A program made the translations under genes and the position numbers. Below, piece by piece: positions 28,556-37,769 of a stretch of 64,000 nucleotides of DNA. This DNA comes from Nitrogeniibacter aestuarii (GTDB lineage: Bacteria > Pseudomonadota > Gammaproteobacteria > Burkholderiales > Rhodocyclaceae), in the NCBI RefSeq assembly GCF_017309585.1, contig NZ_CP071321.1, positions 2,728,001 through 2,792,000 on the forward strand. The letters are read 5' to 3'. Positions within the stretch are counted from its first letter, which is position 1, and each line of letters begins with the position of its first letter. A model generated the notes under the pieces. The model did not search any database. It was not told the origin of the DNA and worked only from the letters and a program-made list of their open reading frames with translations.

Positions 28556-29482
28556 TCAGTTGTCGCCGACACGGCCAACGACCAGATACTCGAGCAAGGC
28601 CTTCTGCACGTGCAGGCGATTCTCGGCCTCGTCCCAGACCACTGACTGCGGCCCGTCGATCACTTCGGCGGTCACTTCTTCACCACGGTGCGCGGGGAGG
28701 CAATGCATGAACACGGCGTCCTTCGCTGCCACTTGCATCATGTCTTCGTCCACGCACCAGTCGTTGAACGCGGTCTTGCGTGCCTCGTTCTCGGCTTCGA
28801 AACCCATGGACGTCCACACGTCGGTGGTCACCAGGTCCGCCCCCTTGCAGGCATCCATCGGATCGGCGAACTGCTCGAAATTGTTCGTGCTGTAAAGCCC
28901 TGCCCGTTCGGGCTCCACCTCGTAGCCCGGCGGCGTTGAGACATGGACATTGAAGTCCAGCAGTTCGGCCGCCTGCAGCCAGGTGTTGCACATGTTGTTC
29001 GAATCACCGATCCACGCCACCGTCTTTCCGCGAATGTCGCCACGGTGTTCAATGAAGGTGAAGATATCCGCCATGATCTGGCACGGGTGATACTCGTTCG
29101 TCAGCCCGTTGATCACCGGCACGCGCGAGTTCAGCGCGAAACGTTCGATCACGTCCTGATCGAAGGTCCGGATCATGACCACATCGCTCATGCGCGAAAT
29201 GACCTGACCAGCATCTTCAACCGGCTCACCCCGGCCCAACTGAGAGTCCCGGGTATTGAGATAAATCGCGGAACCACCGAGCTGATGCATGCCGGCTTCA
29301 AACGACAGGCGGGTACGCGTACTCGCCTTTTCGAAGATCATCACCAGCGTCCGGTCGAACAGCGGGTGGTGCGGCTGATAGTTCTTGAATTTGTCTTTGA
29401 TCCACGCCGCGCGCTCGAACAGGTACGCGTATTCTTCTTGCGTGAAATCCTTGAATTGCAGGTAGTGTTTGATGGCATCCAT
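28556..29482 (-). CDS. argF: Ornithine carbamoyltransferase
   Basis: A 308-residue enzyme that makes citrulline from ornithine and carbamoyl phosphate. The carbamoyl-phosphate site is FEKASTRTRLSFE, HPCQ is the second phosphate site, and HCLPAHRGEEV is the ornithine site with the catalytic Cys. IGDSNNMCNTW is also typical. It lies 18 bases after argD, with which it is surely cotranscribed. Confidence 0.97.
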   Translation of the reverse strand: MDAIKHYLQFKDFTQEEYAYLFERAAWIKDKFKNYQPHHPLFDRTLVMIFEKASTRTRLSFEAGMHQLGGSAIYLNTRDSQLGRGEPVEDAGQVISRMSDVVMIRTFDQDVIERFALNSRVPVINGLTNEYHPCQIMADIFTFIEHRGDIRGKTVAWIGDSNNMCNTWLQAAELLDFNVHVSTPPGYEVEPERAGLYSTNNFEQFADPMDACKGADLVTTDVWTSMGFEAENEARKTAFNDWCVDEDMMQVAAKDAVFMHCLPAHRGEEVTAEVIDGPQSVVWDEAENRLHVQKALLEYLVVGRVGDN

Positions 29483-29500
29483 GAGCCAGGAATACTCCGA

Positions 29501-30673
29501 TCAGGCCGCCAGAAACTGACGAATCAGTGGCGCAAGCCCCTCAACAAGCGCACTCACCTCGGCGTCGGTGAATGTCAGCGGCGGCAGCAGCCGTACCACA
29601 CGCTCAGCAGTGACGTTAATCAGCATTCCCGCGGCCAGTGCATCCGTCACGAGCTGGGCACACGGACGATCGAGTTCAACCCCGATCATCAGCCCCTCGC
29701 CCCGAATCTCGACCAGACCAGTGACCCCCTCCAGGGCCTTGGCCATTTCACCGCGCAACTGCTCGCCTCGCGCGGCTGCGTTTTCGAGTAGCCTGTCGCG
29801 CTCGAGCACATTGAGCGTCGTCAGCGCAGCTGCGCACGCCAGCGGGTTGCCGCCAAAAGTGGACCCATGGTTACCCGGTCCGAAAACACCCGTGGCACGC
29901 CCCGCCGTCAGGCACGCACCGATGGGAACACCTGACCCCAGCCCTTTGGCCAGCGTCATGACGTCCGGCAGCAATTCGGCCCATTGATGGCCGAACCACT
30001 TGCCGGTGCGGCCGATGCCACACTGGACTTCATCCAGCATCATCAGCCATTCATTCGTGTTGCAGACCTCGCGAAGCGCCCTGAGATAGTCCATGTGCGC
30101 CACATGGATACCGCCCTCACCCTGGATCGGCTCGAGCAGCACGGCGACAACACTCTTGTTGGTCAGTGCCACCTGCTCAACCGCCTCGATGTCATCGAAC
30201 GGCACACGCACGAAACCGGATACGAGGGGCTCGAAACCGGCTTGAACCTTGCGGTTCCCCGTTGCCGACAGGGTCGCCATCGTCCGCCCATGGAAGGCGT
30301 GCTCCATGACAATCACCGATGGATTTTCGACCCCGCGCTTGTGACCGTAGTAACGTGCCAGCTTGATGGCCGCCTCGTTGGCCTCACAACCGGAGTTGCA
30401 CAGGAACACAGAGTCCATGCGTGACAACTCCGCCAGACGATCTGCCAGAGCCTCCTGATTCGGAATGCCATAGAGGTTGGAGGTATGCAGCACCTTGCCT
30501 GCCTGATCAGCGATTGCCTTGACCAGATCCGGGTGGTTGTGCCCAAGCGTGGAGACGGCAATGCCCGACAGCGCATCCAGATATCGCTTGCCATGGTTAT
30601 CGAACAGGTACGCCCCTTCGCCGTGGGAAAACGCCACGGGCAATCGACCATAGGTGTTCATCACATGAGACAT
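29501..30673 (-). CDS. argD: Acetylornithine aminotransferase
   Basis: A 390-residue class III PLP aminotransferase of arginine synthesis. Features are DALSGIAVSTLGHNHPDL, FLCNSGCEANEAAIKLAR, the dimer-site segment VIVMEHAFHGRT, LLEPIQGEGG, LDEVQCGIGRTG and the PLP Lys in TLAKGLGSGVPIGA. It is the first gene of the minus-strand arginine operon; its promoter should lie in 30674-30976. Confidence 0.95.
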   Translation of the reverse strand: MSHVMNTYGRLPVAFSHGEGAYLFDNHGKRYLDALSGIAVSTLGHNHPDLVKAIADQAGKVLHTSNLYGIPNQEALADRLAELSRMDSVFLCNSGCEANEAAIKLARYYGHKRGVENPSVIVMEHAFHGRTMATLSATGNRKVQAGFEPLVSGFVRVPFDDIEAVEQVALTNKSVVAVLLEPIQGEGGIHVAHMDYLRALREVCNTNEWLMMLDEVQCGIGRTGKWFGHQWAELLPDVMTLAKGLGSGVPIGACLTAGRATGVFGPGNHGSTFGGNPLACAAALTTLNVLERDRLLENAAARGEQLRGEMAKALEGVTGLVEIRGEGLMIGVELDRPCAQLVTDALAAGMLINVTAERVVRLLPPLTFTDAEVSALVEGLAPLIRQFLAA

Positions 30674-30976
30674 GACGCTAATGCCTTGATAAATCTGGAA
30701 TGAATATCGTCAGGAGCACCTCTCGCACCTGCCGAACGGAAACCGTCGATCTTAGTTCATCCGCACAATCTTGTAAAACCATGCACGGGTTCGAAACCAC
30801 GTCCTTTGCGCCATATCAAGGAATGCTGCAACGCATCGAACCATGCGACCGAGGGCGGAAATCTGCTAGAATCCGCGACTCATGCCGTGGCGCACAAAAG
30901 AGGGAGCTCTGAGTTACCCGGAGCGCCATGTCCACGAGGGAGAGGACAGCCCGAACCGGGCTTTGCGGTGTCAGCT
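30674..30976. promoter_or_regulatory. Divergent intergenic region argD / DUF3579
   Basis: A 303-base stretch without a convincing gene between divergent argD and the DUF3579 gene. It must hold promoters for both. A TAGAAT hexamer at 30867-30872 could be the -10 box for the DUF3579 gene, but I see no good -35. I find no clear ArgR-box pair by eye and no RNA gene. Confidence 0.5.
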
Positions 30977-31273
30977 ATGACCAACAAGATCGAAAGCTTC
31001 GTCATCGTGGGCGTGACGAGCGCAAACAAGAAATTCAGACCCAGCGACTGGGCTGACCGCCTGTGCGGCATCATGTCCGCCTTCGGAGCCGACAACCGGA
31101 TGATGTATTCGCCCTACGTGAGGCCAAGCTGCACGATTGAAGGGCACAAATCGGTCATTGTCGACGCCAGGCTCTACGACATCGAACCCCTCGCCTACAA
31201 ATTCCTGATCAATTTCGCCAACGACAACGACCTGACGATCGAACCGATTGCACCGGACGAAGCCGAAGCTTGA
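30977..31273 (+). CDS. DUF3579 protein
   Basis: A 98-residue cytoplasmic protein matching DUF3579: FVIVGVTSANKKFRPSDWADRL, then MMYSPYVRPSC and FLINFANDNDLT. The family has no known function and is common in betaproteobacteria beside arginine genes and rpsT, as here. The ATG at 30977 begins the conserved part. The open frame upstream is not convincing. A bidirectional terminator follows. Confidence 0.85.
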   Translation: MTNKIESFVIVGVTSANKKFRPSDWADRLCGIMSAFGADNRMMYSPYVRPSCTIEGHKSVIVDARLYDIEPLAYKFLINFANDNDLTIEPIAPDEAEA

Positions 31274-31293
31274 AGTCGTCATCGCGCAGCAAC

Positions 31294-31323
31294 AAAAAAG
31301 GCGACCCGATGGTCGCCTTTTTT
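31294..31323. terminator. Bidirectional terminator between DUF3579 gene and rpsT
   Basis: Stem GGCGACC/GGTCGCC with a CGAT loop, flanked by six A on the left and six T on the right. It serves both convergent genes. Confidence 0.93.
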
Positions 31324-31342
31324 GAGACCGCCGAAACCGCGA

Positions 31343-31609
31343 TCAGGCAGCCATTCCCTTGATAGCTGCAGACAGGCGGCTCTTGTGGCGCGCAGCAGCA
31401 TTCTTGTGAATGATCTTCTTGTCAGCGATGATGTCGATGGTCTTCTGGGAAGCGCGGAACAGGTTGCGAGCCGCTTCCTGATCACCAGCTTCAACCGCCT
31501 TGCGCACGTTCTTGATCGCCGTACGCAGACGCGAACGCAGGCTCGCATTGTGGTCGCGTTGAGCAGATGCCTGGCGAGCGCGCTTACGGGCTTGTGCCGA
31601 ATTGGCCAT
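31343..31609 (-). CDS. rpsT: 30S ribosomal protein S20
   Basis: An 88-residue, highly basic ribosomal protein: MANSAQARKRARQ at the start, SLRSRLRTAIKNVRKAV, and KKIIHKNAAARHKSRLSAAI at the end, all standard for S20. It is monocistronic on the minus strand and divergent from murJ, with the terminator at 31294-31323 downstream. Confidence 0.98.
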   Translation of the reverse strand: MANSAQARKRARQASAQRDHNASLRSRLRTAIKNVRKAVEAGDQEAARNLFRASQKTIDIIADKKIIHKNAAARHKSRLSAAIKGMAA

Positions 31610-31760
31610 AAGATGTTCGTCCTGTTGTACTTAGGGTGAATCTGAAAACGCGCGAGTTTAGCGCGTATGCCGCCATTGCGCAAGCCCGAATGCAAAACCG
31701 TTCGCTGACACCGAACACAGTATCATTCGGCATCTTGTCAGCACCGGACCCGGTATCTCC

Positions 31761-33296
31761 ATGAATCTGCTTCGCGCCCTGGCGACCGTCAGCGGCATGA
31801 CCCTGCTCTCGCGCATCCTCGGCTTCGTTCGCGACTTCGTCATCGCGCAAAGCTTCGGCGCGGGCGCCGCCACCGACGCCTTCTTTGTGGCATTCCGGCT
31901 GCCCAACCTGCTGAGGCGGATGTTTGCCGAGGGCGCGTTTTCGCAAGCCTTTGTACCGATTCTTGCAGAATACAAGAACAAGCAGGGTGACGAAGCCGCT
32001 CATGCACTCATCAATCGGGTTGCGACCCTGCTCGGCCTCGTGGTGCTGACCATCTCAGTGCTCGGTGCGCTGGCATCCCCCCTCATCATCTATGTTTCCG
32101 CGCCGGGTTTTGCGGACGAGCCGGAAAAATTCGCGCTCACCGTCGAACTGACCCGAATCACCTTTCCTTACATCTTTTTCATGTCACTGGTCGCGCTGGC
32201 TGGCGGTGTACTCAATACCTGGAGCCGCTTTGCCATTCCCGCGTTCACGCCGGTGCTGCTCAACATCAGTTTCATCGGCATGGCGCTGTTCGCCGTGCCG
32301 TACTTCGACCCGCCGGTACTTGCGCTGGCCTGGGCCGTCTTCATCGGCGGTGTACTGCAACTGGCCTTGCAGTTGCGCCCGCTCCGGCAGATCGGCCTGT
32401 TGCCCCGCTTTGACCTCCATACCAAAGACCCCGGGGTGCGACGCATTCTGAAGCTCATGGCACCCGCCACCCTTGGGGTGTCAGTGGCGCAGATTTCACT
32501 GCTGATCAACACCATCTTTGCTTCTTTCCTGATCAGCGGAAGTGTGTCCTGGCTCTACTACGCTGATCGACTCATGGAGTTTCCTGCCGGCCTGCTCGGG
32601 GTCGCCCTTGGCACCATCCTGCTGCCCAGCCTGTCGAAATACCACGCCGACGCCAATCCGGAGGGGTTTTCCGACCTGCTCGACTGGGGCCTGCGCCTGA
32701 CCCTGATGCTGACCCTGCCGGCCGCACTTGCGCTGGCTGTCCTTTCTGTTCCGCTGATTTCAACGCTGTTCAACTATGGTGAATTTGCCGACGCAGATGT
32801 ATTTGCCACACAGCCGGCACTCATCGCCTACAGCATCGGCCTCACGGGCATGATTCTCGTGAAAGTGCTGGCCCCCGGGTTCTACGCGCGCCAGGACATT
32901 CGAACGCCCGTCAAGATCGCCATCATCACTCTCGTGGCGACGCAATTGATGAACCTTGCTTTCATTGGCCCGCTCAAGCACGCAGGTCTGGCCCTGTCGA
33001 TCGGGCTGGCGGCGTGCCTGAACGCGTTCATGCTGTTTCGCGGCTTGCGCCGTATCGACATCTTCCGGCCGCGACCCGGCTGGGGTGTCTTTGCGCTCAA
33101 GCTCTGCCTCGCCCTGGCGGCACTCGGCGCCGTGCTGTGGCTGGCCAAGGGAGATGACGCCGCATGGGTCAATCATCCAGGTCTGGAGCGGGCGCTAAGA
33201 CTGACCGGCGTGGTCGTCGCGGGCGCGGTGACCTACTTCGCCGTCCTGTTCGTGCTCGGTTTCCGCCCCCGGGATTTTTCGAGGCGTGCTGCCTAG
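31761..33296 (+). CDS. murJ: Lipid II flippase MurJ
   Basis: A 511-residue protein with about 14 membrane helices, of the MurJ/MviN family that moves the peptidoglycan precursor lipid II across the inner membrane. Typical parts are MNLLRALATVSGMTLLSRILGF (given in pieces: MTLLSRILGFVRD), AFFVAFRLPNLLRRMFAEGAFSQ, and YADRLMEFPAGLLGVALGT. The divergent pairing with rpsT is common in proteobacteria. Confidence 0.97.
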   Translation: MNLLRALATVSGMTLLSRILGFVRDFVIAQSFGAGAATDAFFVAFRLPNLLRRMFAEGAFSQAFVPILAEYKNKQGDEAAHALINRVATLLGLVVLTISVLGALASPLIIYVSAPGFADEPEKFALTVELTRITFPYIFFMSLVALAGGVLNTWSRFAIPAFTPVLLNISFIGMALFAVPYFDPPVLALAWAVFIGGVLQLALQLRPLRQIGLLPRFDLHTKDPGVRRILKLMAPATLGVSVAQISLLINTIFASFLISGSVSWLYYADRLMEFPAGLLGVALGTILLPSLSKYHADANPEGFSDLLDWGLRLTLMLTLPAALALAVLSVPLISTLFNYGEFADADVFATQPALIAYSIGLTGMILVKVLAPGFYARQDIRTPVKIAIITLVATQLMNLAFIGPLKHAGLALSIGLAACLNAFMLFRGLRRIDIFRPRPGWGVFALKLCLALAALGAVLWLAKGDDAAWVNHPGLERALRLTGVVVAGAVTYFAVLFVLGFRPRDFSRRAA

Positions 33297-33356
33297 CGAA
33301 AATTCGATCCGGGCTAGAATCGAAGCCATGTCATCACGATAGCCACGGAGCGATTC

Positions 33357-33986
33357 ATGAAGCTGAGCAGTAACAGCATGGTCAACGGTCAGCCGATCAG
33401 TGGGAAATACGCGTTCGGCGTCCCTGCCGACGAGGGTCACGTCTCGCTAAGCAGCAATCTCAACCCTCATCTTGCCTGGGCCGACCTGCCCGCCGGCACC
33501 AAGAGTCTGGTTCTGATCTGCCACGACAAGGATGTTCCGAGCAAGGGCGACGACGTCAACCAGGAGGGCAAGACAGTTCCGCCCGATCTCCCGCGAGTGG
33601 ATTTCTTCCACTGGGTGCTGGTTGATATCGACCCGTCCAGCGGTGAAATCAGGGAAGGCGAGTATTCGAGCAAAGTCACCGCCAAGGGCAAATCCGGCCC
33701 CGCCGCGACCCAAGGCACTCGCCAGGGCATCAACGACTACACCAACTGGTTCGCTGGCGACGCCGACATGGGCGGAGACTACTACGGCTATGACGGCCCC
33801 TGCCCGCCGTGGAACGACAGCATCAAGCACCACTACATCTTTACGCTGTACGCAACCGACCTGGACTCGGTTCCGGTTGAGGGGCGCTTTACCGGCCAAG
33901 ACGTTCGCGAGGCGATCGCCGCTCACACGCTGGCATCCGCCAGCATGACCGTCACCTACAGTCTCAATCCCGACGTGCCGGCCTGA
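33357..33986 (+). CDS. YbhB/YbcL family PEBP-like protein
   Basis: A 209-residue protein of the phosphatidylethanolamine-binding (Raf kinase inhibitor-like) family. The ligand pocket motifs are LVLICHDKDVPSKGDD, VDFFHWVLVDID and YDGPCPPWND..HHYIFTLYATD. It is longer than E. coli YbhB because of insertions in the middle (around residues 60-80 and 105-140). There is no signal peptide. ATG 33357 follows CGGAG. Function of bacterial members is not known. Confidence 0.9.
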   Translation: MKLSSNSMVNGQPISGKYAFGVPADEGHVSLSSNLNPHLAWADLPAGTKSLVLICHDKDVPSKGDDVNQEGKTVPPDLPRVDFFHWVLVDIDPSSGEIREGEYSSKVTAKGKSGPAATQGTRQGINDYTNWFAGDADMGGDYYGYDGPCPPWNDSIKHHYIFTLYATDLDSVPVEGRFTGQDVREAIAAHTLASASMTVTYSLNPDVPA

Positions 33987-33992
33987 TCGGTC

Positions 33993-35717
33993 TCACTCCC
34001 CGCCGACCGTACCCTCGCGGCGCGAGTCGGCGGCACCGAGCCACCCGGCCCCGTCGCGCACGATCACGTGCAGGCCACTCGTCAGATCCCTGAGTTTGAC
34101 CTGATGCCCGAACACCCCGACCAAGACCTCGGCCAGCGCAGCACCCTCTGGCGTGTCTTCCACTTCGGTCGTGCCATTGCGATTGCTGACATGGGGCAAG
34201 GCGATGACCGCGTCAGGCGGCATGCCCCAGTCAATCAGGCCCACCAGCGTTCCTGCGACATAGTTGATGATGTGGCTCCCACCGGGCGAGCCCAATGCGG
34301 CGTAGAGATCTCCTTGCGCATCGAAGACCAGCGTCGGCGCCATGGAACTGCGCGGCTGACGCCCCGCACCCGCACGGTTCGGATGCAGTCCCCGCTCGTT
34401 GCGGGGCCGAAAGGAAAAATCCGTCAGCTGATTGTTGAGCAGAAAGCCGGACACCAGGAGACGGCTGCCGAAGGCATTTTCGATCGAAGCGGTCATCGCC
34501 ACGGCATTGCCCTGGGCGTCCACAATCGACAGATGGCTGGTGGACGGCAATTCCGGCGAGCGGGCATGCACTGAACGAGCCTCCTGAGGCAAGCCGGGTT
34601 CCACCGCGCCGTCGGCAGCTTGCGCGGGATTGATCAGCTGTGCGCGTTGCTGCAGGTAGTCTGGTGCAAGCAGATCGGCCGGCGTCACCGTCATGGTCGT
34701 CGGATCGCCGTACCAGGCATCACGATCGGCAAACGCCACCCGGCTCGATTCGGCGAACAGGTGCATGGCAAACGGCGAGCCGGGCGCCCGCTCCTGCATC
34801 CTGAATCGCTTCAAGAGACCCAGAATTTCAAGCACCGTCCCACCACCGGCACTGGGCGGCGGCATGCCGCACACTTCAAAGCCTTGGTATTCGCCGCACA
34901 GCACCGGGAGCCGCCTTGCTTCGTAGTTCGCCAGATCATCAAGGGACAGCACACCCGGATTGGCTGCTGCCTGAACGCCATCGACAATAGACTTGGCAAT
35001 TTCACCACGATAGAACACGTCCGCACCACCATCCGCGACTGCGCGCAAGACCCGTGCGAGCGATGGATTTCTCAGCAGACCTCCGACAGGAAGCGCATCG
35101 CCCGACGCGGTGTAGAAGAGGCGCCGTGCGGCCACATCCTGACGCAGGAAACGATCAGCCGCGAGCAAGGCATGCAAGCGCTCCGAGACCGGGAAACCTG
35201 CTTCCGCCAAACGGATCGCCGGCTCGAACAAGCGTCGCCACGGCAACCGCCCACTGTCGCCATGTGCCAGTTCCAACATCTTCAGCAGACCGGGCACACC
35301 GATCGAGCGCCCGCCGACGACCGCATCGAAAAAGCCCAATGGCTCGCCATCAGCGCGAAGAAACAACGCCTCGTCGGCAGCCGCCGGCGCGCGCTCGCGG
35401 CCGTCATAGGCGGTACGCAAACCGGAATCACGCGCATAGTGAAGCAGGAACCCACCCCCACCGATCCCGGATGATTGCGGCTCGACCACATTGAGTACCA
35501 GTGCAGCCGCAATGGCAGCGTCAGTCGCTGAACCACCCGCGCGAAGAATGCTTACGGCAGCGTCTGTGGCGTGAGGATTCGCCGTAACCGCCATGAATCG
35601 GGCTGCCTTGACCGCCGGCTTGAACGTATGCCCGGTCGCCAGCTCCGGGGTGGCCTGTTGCGCCCACGCGGTGCCGAACAACACACACAGCAGGACCATG
35701 CATAGCTTGCGTCTCAT
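33993..35717 (-). CDS. ggt: Gamma-glutamyltransferase
   Basis: A 574-residue exported enzyme that cleaves glutathione and related gamma-glutamyl compounds in the periplasm after self-cleavage into two chains. The signal peptide is MRRKLCMVLLCVLFGTAWA. The nucleophile at the processing site is Thr393 in PSTSHLSIVD. The small-chain motifs LGSPGGSHIINYV and SSMAPTLVFD are present, as are SATDAAIAAALVLNVVEPQ and GIGGGGF in the large chain. The ATG at 35717 overlaps the phosphofructokinase stop codon (ATGA), so the two are translationally coupled. Confidence 0.93.
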   Translation of the reverse strand: MRRKLCMVLLCVLFGTAWAQQATPELATGHTFKPAVKAARFMAVTANPHATDAAVSILRAGGSATDAAIAAALVLNVVEPQSSGIGGGGFLLHYARDSGLRTAYDGRERAPAAADEALFLRADGEPLGFFDAVVGGRSIGVPGLLKMLELAHGDSGRLPWRRLFEPAIRLAEAGFPVSERLHALLAADRFLRQDVAARRLFYTASGDALPVGGLLRNPSLARVLRAVADGGADVFYRGEIAKSIVDGVQAAANPGVLSLDDLANYEARRLPVLCGEYQGFEVCGMPPPSAGGGTVLEILGLLKRFRMQERAPGSPFAMHLFAESSRVAFADRDAWYGDPTTMTVTPADLLAPDYLQQRAQLINPAQAADGAVEPGLPQEARSVHARSPELPSTSHLSIVDAQGNAVAMTASIENAFGSRLLVSGFLLNNQLTDFSFRPRNERGLHPNRAGAGRQPRSSMAPTLVFDAQGDLYAALGSPGGSHIINYVAGTLVGLIDWGMPPDAVIALPHVSNRNGTTEVEDTPEGAALAEVLVGVFGHQVKLRDLTSGLHVIVRDGAGWLGAADSRREGTVGGE

Positions 35718-36970
35718 ACGGTGTAGTCGGCCAGCTTCTTGATCACCGCAGGGGCTTCCGGACAACGATAGTCCGGCACCCCCCCCGCAAATGGCGGCAT
35801 CACCTCCCCGTCGACCAGGGGTTTCAACCACGTGATTGCCGCCGGGGTGATATCGAATCCACACTCGGAGATGAACTCGTCCGGCACGCGGCGCTCGGCG
35901 TTAGCGATACCCGCCAGATCGACCGGCGCAGTCTGCCAGCGGTAAGGCACATCACTTCGGCGAACAATGCCCGGCATGACATTGTCGCGCCCCGCCGCCG
36001 CATACTGCACCGCAGCCCATCCGACACCTTCAGCTTGCGCACGATCCGTCGCCGACACCAGATGGCCGGCCGAGCGTTGCAGGTAATCCGGCACGGTCCA
36101 GTGGTGCTTGTAACCCAGCCGGGTATGGATGAGTCGGGCAATGAACTGACCAATCCCCCCGAGCTGAATGTAACCCTTGGCATCTTCGTCCTGCTCGATG
36201 AGCAAGCGCCCGTCCTTTCCGCGAACGCCTTCAGCCACGGTGATGGCGCAGTAGCCGAGCCGTTCGACACAGGCCTTCACCCTGGCGAGGAAGGCCGTTT
36301 CGTCGAAGCTGCGCTCGGGGAACAAAACGAGATGGGGCGGATCATCGGCCACACGGCGCGCCAGTACCGTCGATGCGGCCAGCCAGCCACAATTGCGCCC
36401 CATGACCTCCATCACGAAGACACGCCCGCGCCGACTCGACATCGCCTTAAGATCGAGCCCGGCTTCAAGCATTGAAGTCGCCAGGTATTTGGCAGCCGAT
36501 CCGAAGCCGGGTGAGCAATCCGTTCCCAGCAGATCGTTGTCCACCGTCTTGGGCACACCGACACAGGTCAGCGGATAGCCGCGAGAGCGCGCGGCGGCGG
36601 AGAGCTTCATGACCGTATCCATCGACCCGTTGCCCCCGTTGTAGAGGAAGTAACCAATGTCGTGGGCAGAGAAGACCGTGATCAACCGATCGAACTGGGC
36701 CGGATTCTCCTCCGGTGGATCGAGGTCGAAGCGACATGACCCGAACGCGCCGCCGGGGCGCGCCATGAGCGCACGACAGTCGGCATCGTCGAATGTCGTG
36801 CAATCGACCAGCTCCTCCCGGAGTACACCGAGAATGCCATGACGCGCTGCATACACGCGCCCGATGGTCTCCGGGTGGGCCCGTGCGGCGGCAATGACGC
36901 CCGCTGCCGTGGCATTGATGACGGCCGTGACACCACCGGACTGCGCATACAACAGGTTCCTGCGCTTCAT
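35714..36970 (-). CDS. 6-phosphofructokinase (PPi- or ATP-dependent)
   Basis: A 418-residue glycolytic kinase of the PfkA superfamily. AQSGGVTAVINA is the first phosphate loop. GGNGSMDT (residues 112-119) and PKTVDND (140-146) form the catalytic region. The Lys of PKTVDND marks PPi-dependent enzymes, while Gly in GGNGS is the residue usual in ATP enzymes (PPi types have Asp there), so the donor cannot be stated. VMEVMGRNCGWLAA and ITVAEGVRG are also typical. The ATG at 36970 was chosen over an in-frame TTG eight codons upstream. A terminator separates it from adk. Confidence 0.88.
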   Translation of the reverse strand: MKRRNLLYAQSGGVTAVINATAAGVIAAARAHPETIGRVYAARHGILGVLREELVDCTTFDDADCRALMARPGGAFGSCRFDLDPPEENPAQFDRLITVFSAHDIGYFLYNGGNGSMDTVMKLSAAARSRGYPLTCVGVPKTVDNDLLGTDCSPGFGSAAKYLATSMLEAGLDLKAMSSRRGRVFVMEVMGRNCGWLAASTVLARRVADDPPHLVLFPERSFDETAFLARVKACVERLGYCAITVAEGVRGKDGRLLIEQDEDAKGYIQLGGIGQFIARLIHTRLGYKHHWTVPDYLQRSAGHLVSATDRAQAEGVGWAAVQYAAAGRDNVMPGIVRRSDVPYRWQTAPVDLAGIANAERRVPDEFISECGFDITPAAITWLKPLVDGEVMPPFAGGVPDYRCPEAPAVIKKLADYTV

Positions 36971-36993
36971 GAAAGGTCGATTCCCGCGAGACA

Positions 36994-37032
36994 AAGAAAA
37001 ACGCGATGGTCCCGGTGGGGTGCCATCGCGTT
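36994..37032 (-). terminator. Terminator/attenuator between adk and the phosphofructokinase gene
   Basis: Ten-base stem AACGCGATGG/CCATCGCGTT with a 13-base loop. On the minus strand it is followed by TTTTTCTTTG. It lies 21 bases after the adk stop codon. Confidence 0.82.
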
Positions 37033-37053
37033 CATCATGCAGCTGCAGAGCGA

Positions 37054-37707
37054 TCAGCTCAAGGCAGCAAATGCACGGGCTGTAATTTCGTCGACCGAAC
37101 CCAGGCCGGAGATGATTTCGACGCGCGGTGCCGCGGCCTCACCCGTCGCTGCCCAGGACTGGTAGTAGTCGAGCAGCGGCTTGGTCTGGGCGTGATACAC
37201 CTCCAGACGCTTGCGCACCGTCTCTTCCTTGTCGTCGTCACGCTGGATGAGGTCTTCACCGGTGACGTCGTCCTTGCCTTCGACCTTCGGCGGGTTGTAC
37301 TTGATATGGTACGTACGACCCGAGGCCACGTGAGCGCGACGACCGCTCATGCGCTCGATGATTTCCGAATCGGGCACATCGATCTGGAGCACGACGTCGA
37401 CAGCGACGCCGGAATCCTTCAGTGCATCCGCTTGGGGAATCGTGCGCGGGAAGCCATCGAACATGTAGCCGGCCTTGCAGTCGTCCTGCTGCAGACGCTC
37501 CTTGACCAGACCGATGATGATGTCGTCGGACACCAGACCACCGGCGTCCATGACTTTCTTGGCTTCGATACCGAGGGGCGTCCCGGCCTTGACGGCAGCA
37601 CGCAGCATGTCCCCGGTGGAGATTTGCGGAATACCGAATTTCTCCTTGATAAAGTTGGCTTGGGTCCCCTTGCCCGCTCCCGGCGGTCCCAACAGGATTA
37701 AACGCAT
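37054..37707 (-). CDS. adk: Adenylate kinase
   Basis: A 217-residue enzyme that interconverts AMP, ADP and ATP. P-loop: LLGPPGAGKGTQ. AMP site: ISTGDMLRAAVKAGT and GFPRTIPQADAL. The LID begins RRAHVASGRTYH, without the four zinc cysteines. DDKEETVRKRLEVYH completes the pattern. It is downstream of kdsB by about 60 bases on the same strand. Confidence 0.98.
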   Translation of the reverse strand: MRLILLGPPGAGKGTQANFIKEKFGIPQISTGDMLRAAVKAGTPLGIEAKKVMDAGGLVSDDIIIGLVKERLQQDDCKAGYMFDGFPRTIPQADALKDSGVAVDVVLQIDVPDSEIIERMSGRRAHVASGRTYHIKYNPPKVEGKDDVTGEDLIQRDDDKEETVRKRLEVYHAQTKPLLDYYQSWAATGEAAAPRVEIISGLGSVDEITARAFAALS

Positions 37708-37769
37708 GACGCCCTCCCTTGTTGTGCGTTTATTGACGGTCGTATGCCGCTTCTTGAGAAACGGCGAAG

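Noticed and set aside
30806..30976. N-terminal extension of the DUF3579 protein
   Set aside because: The extra 57 residues have no similarity to the family and lie partly upstream of the likely -10 box.
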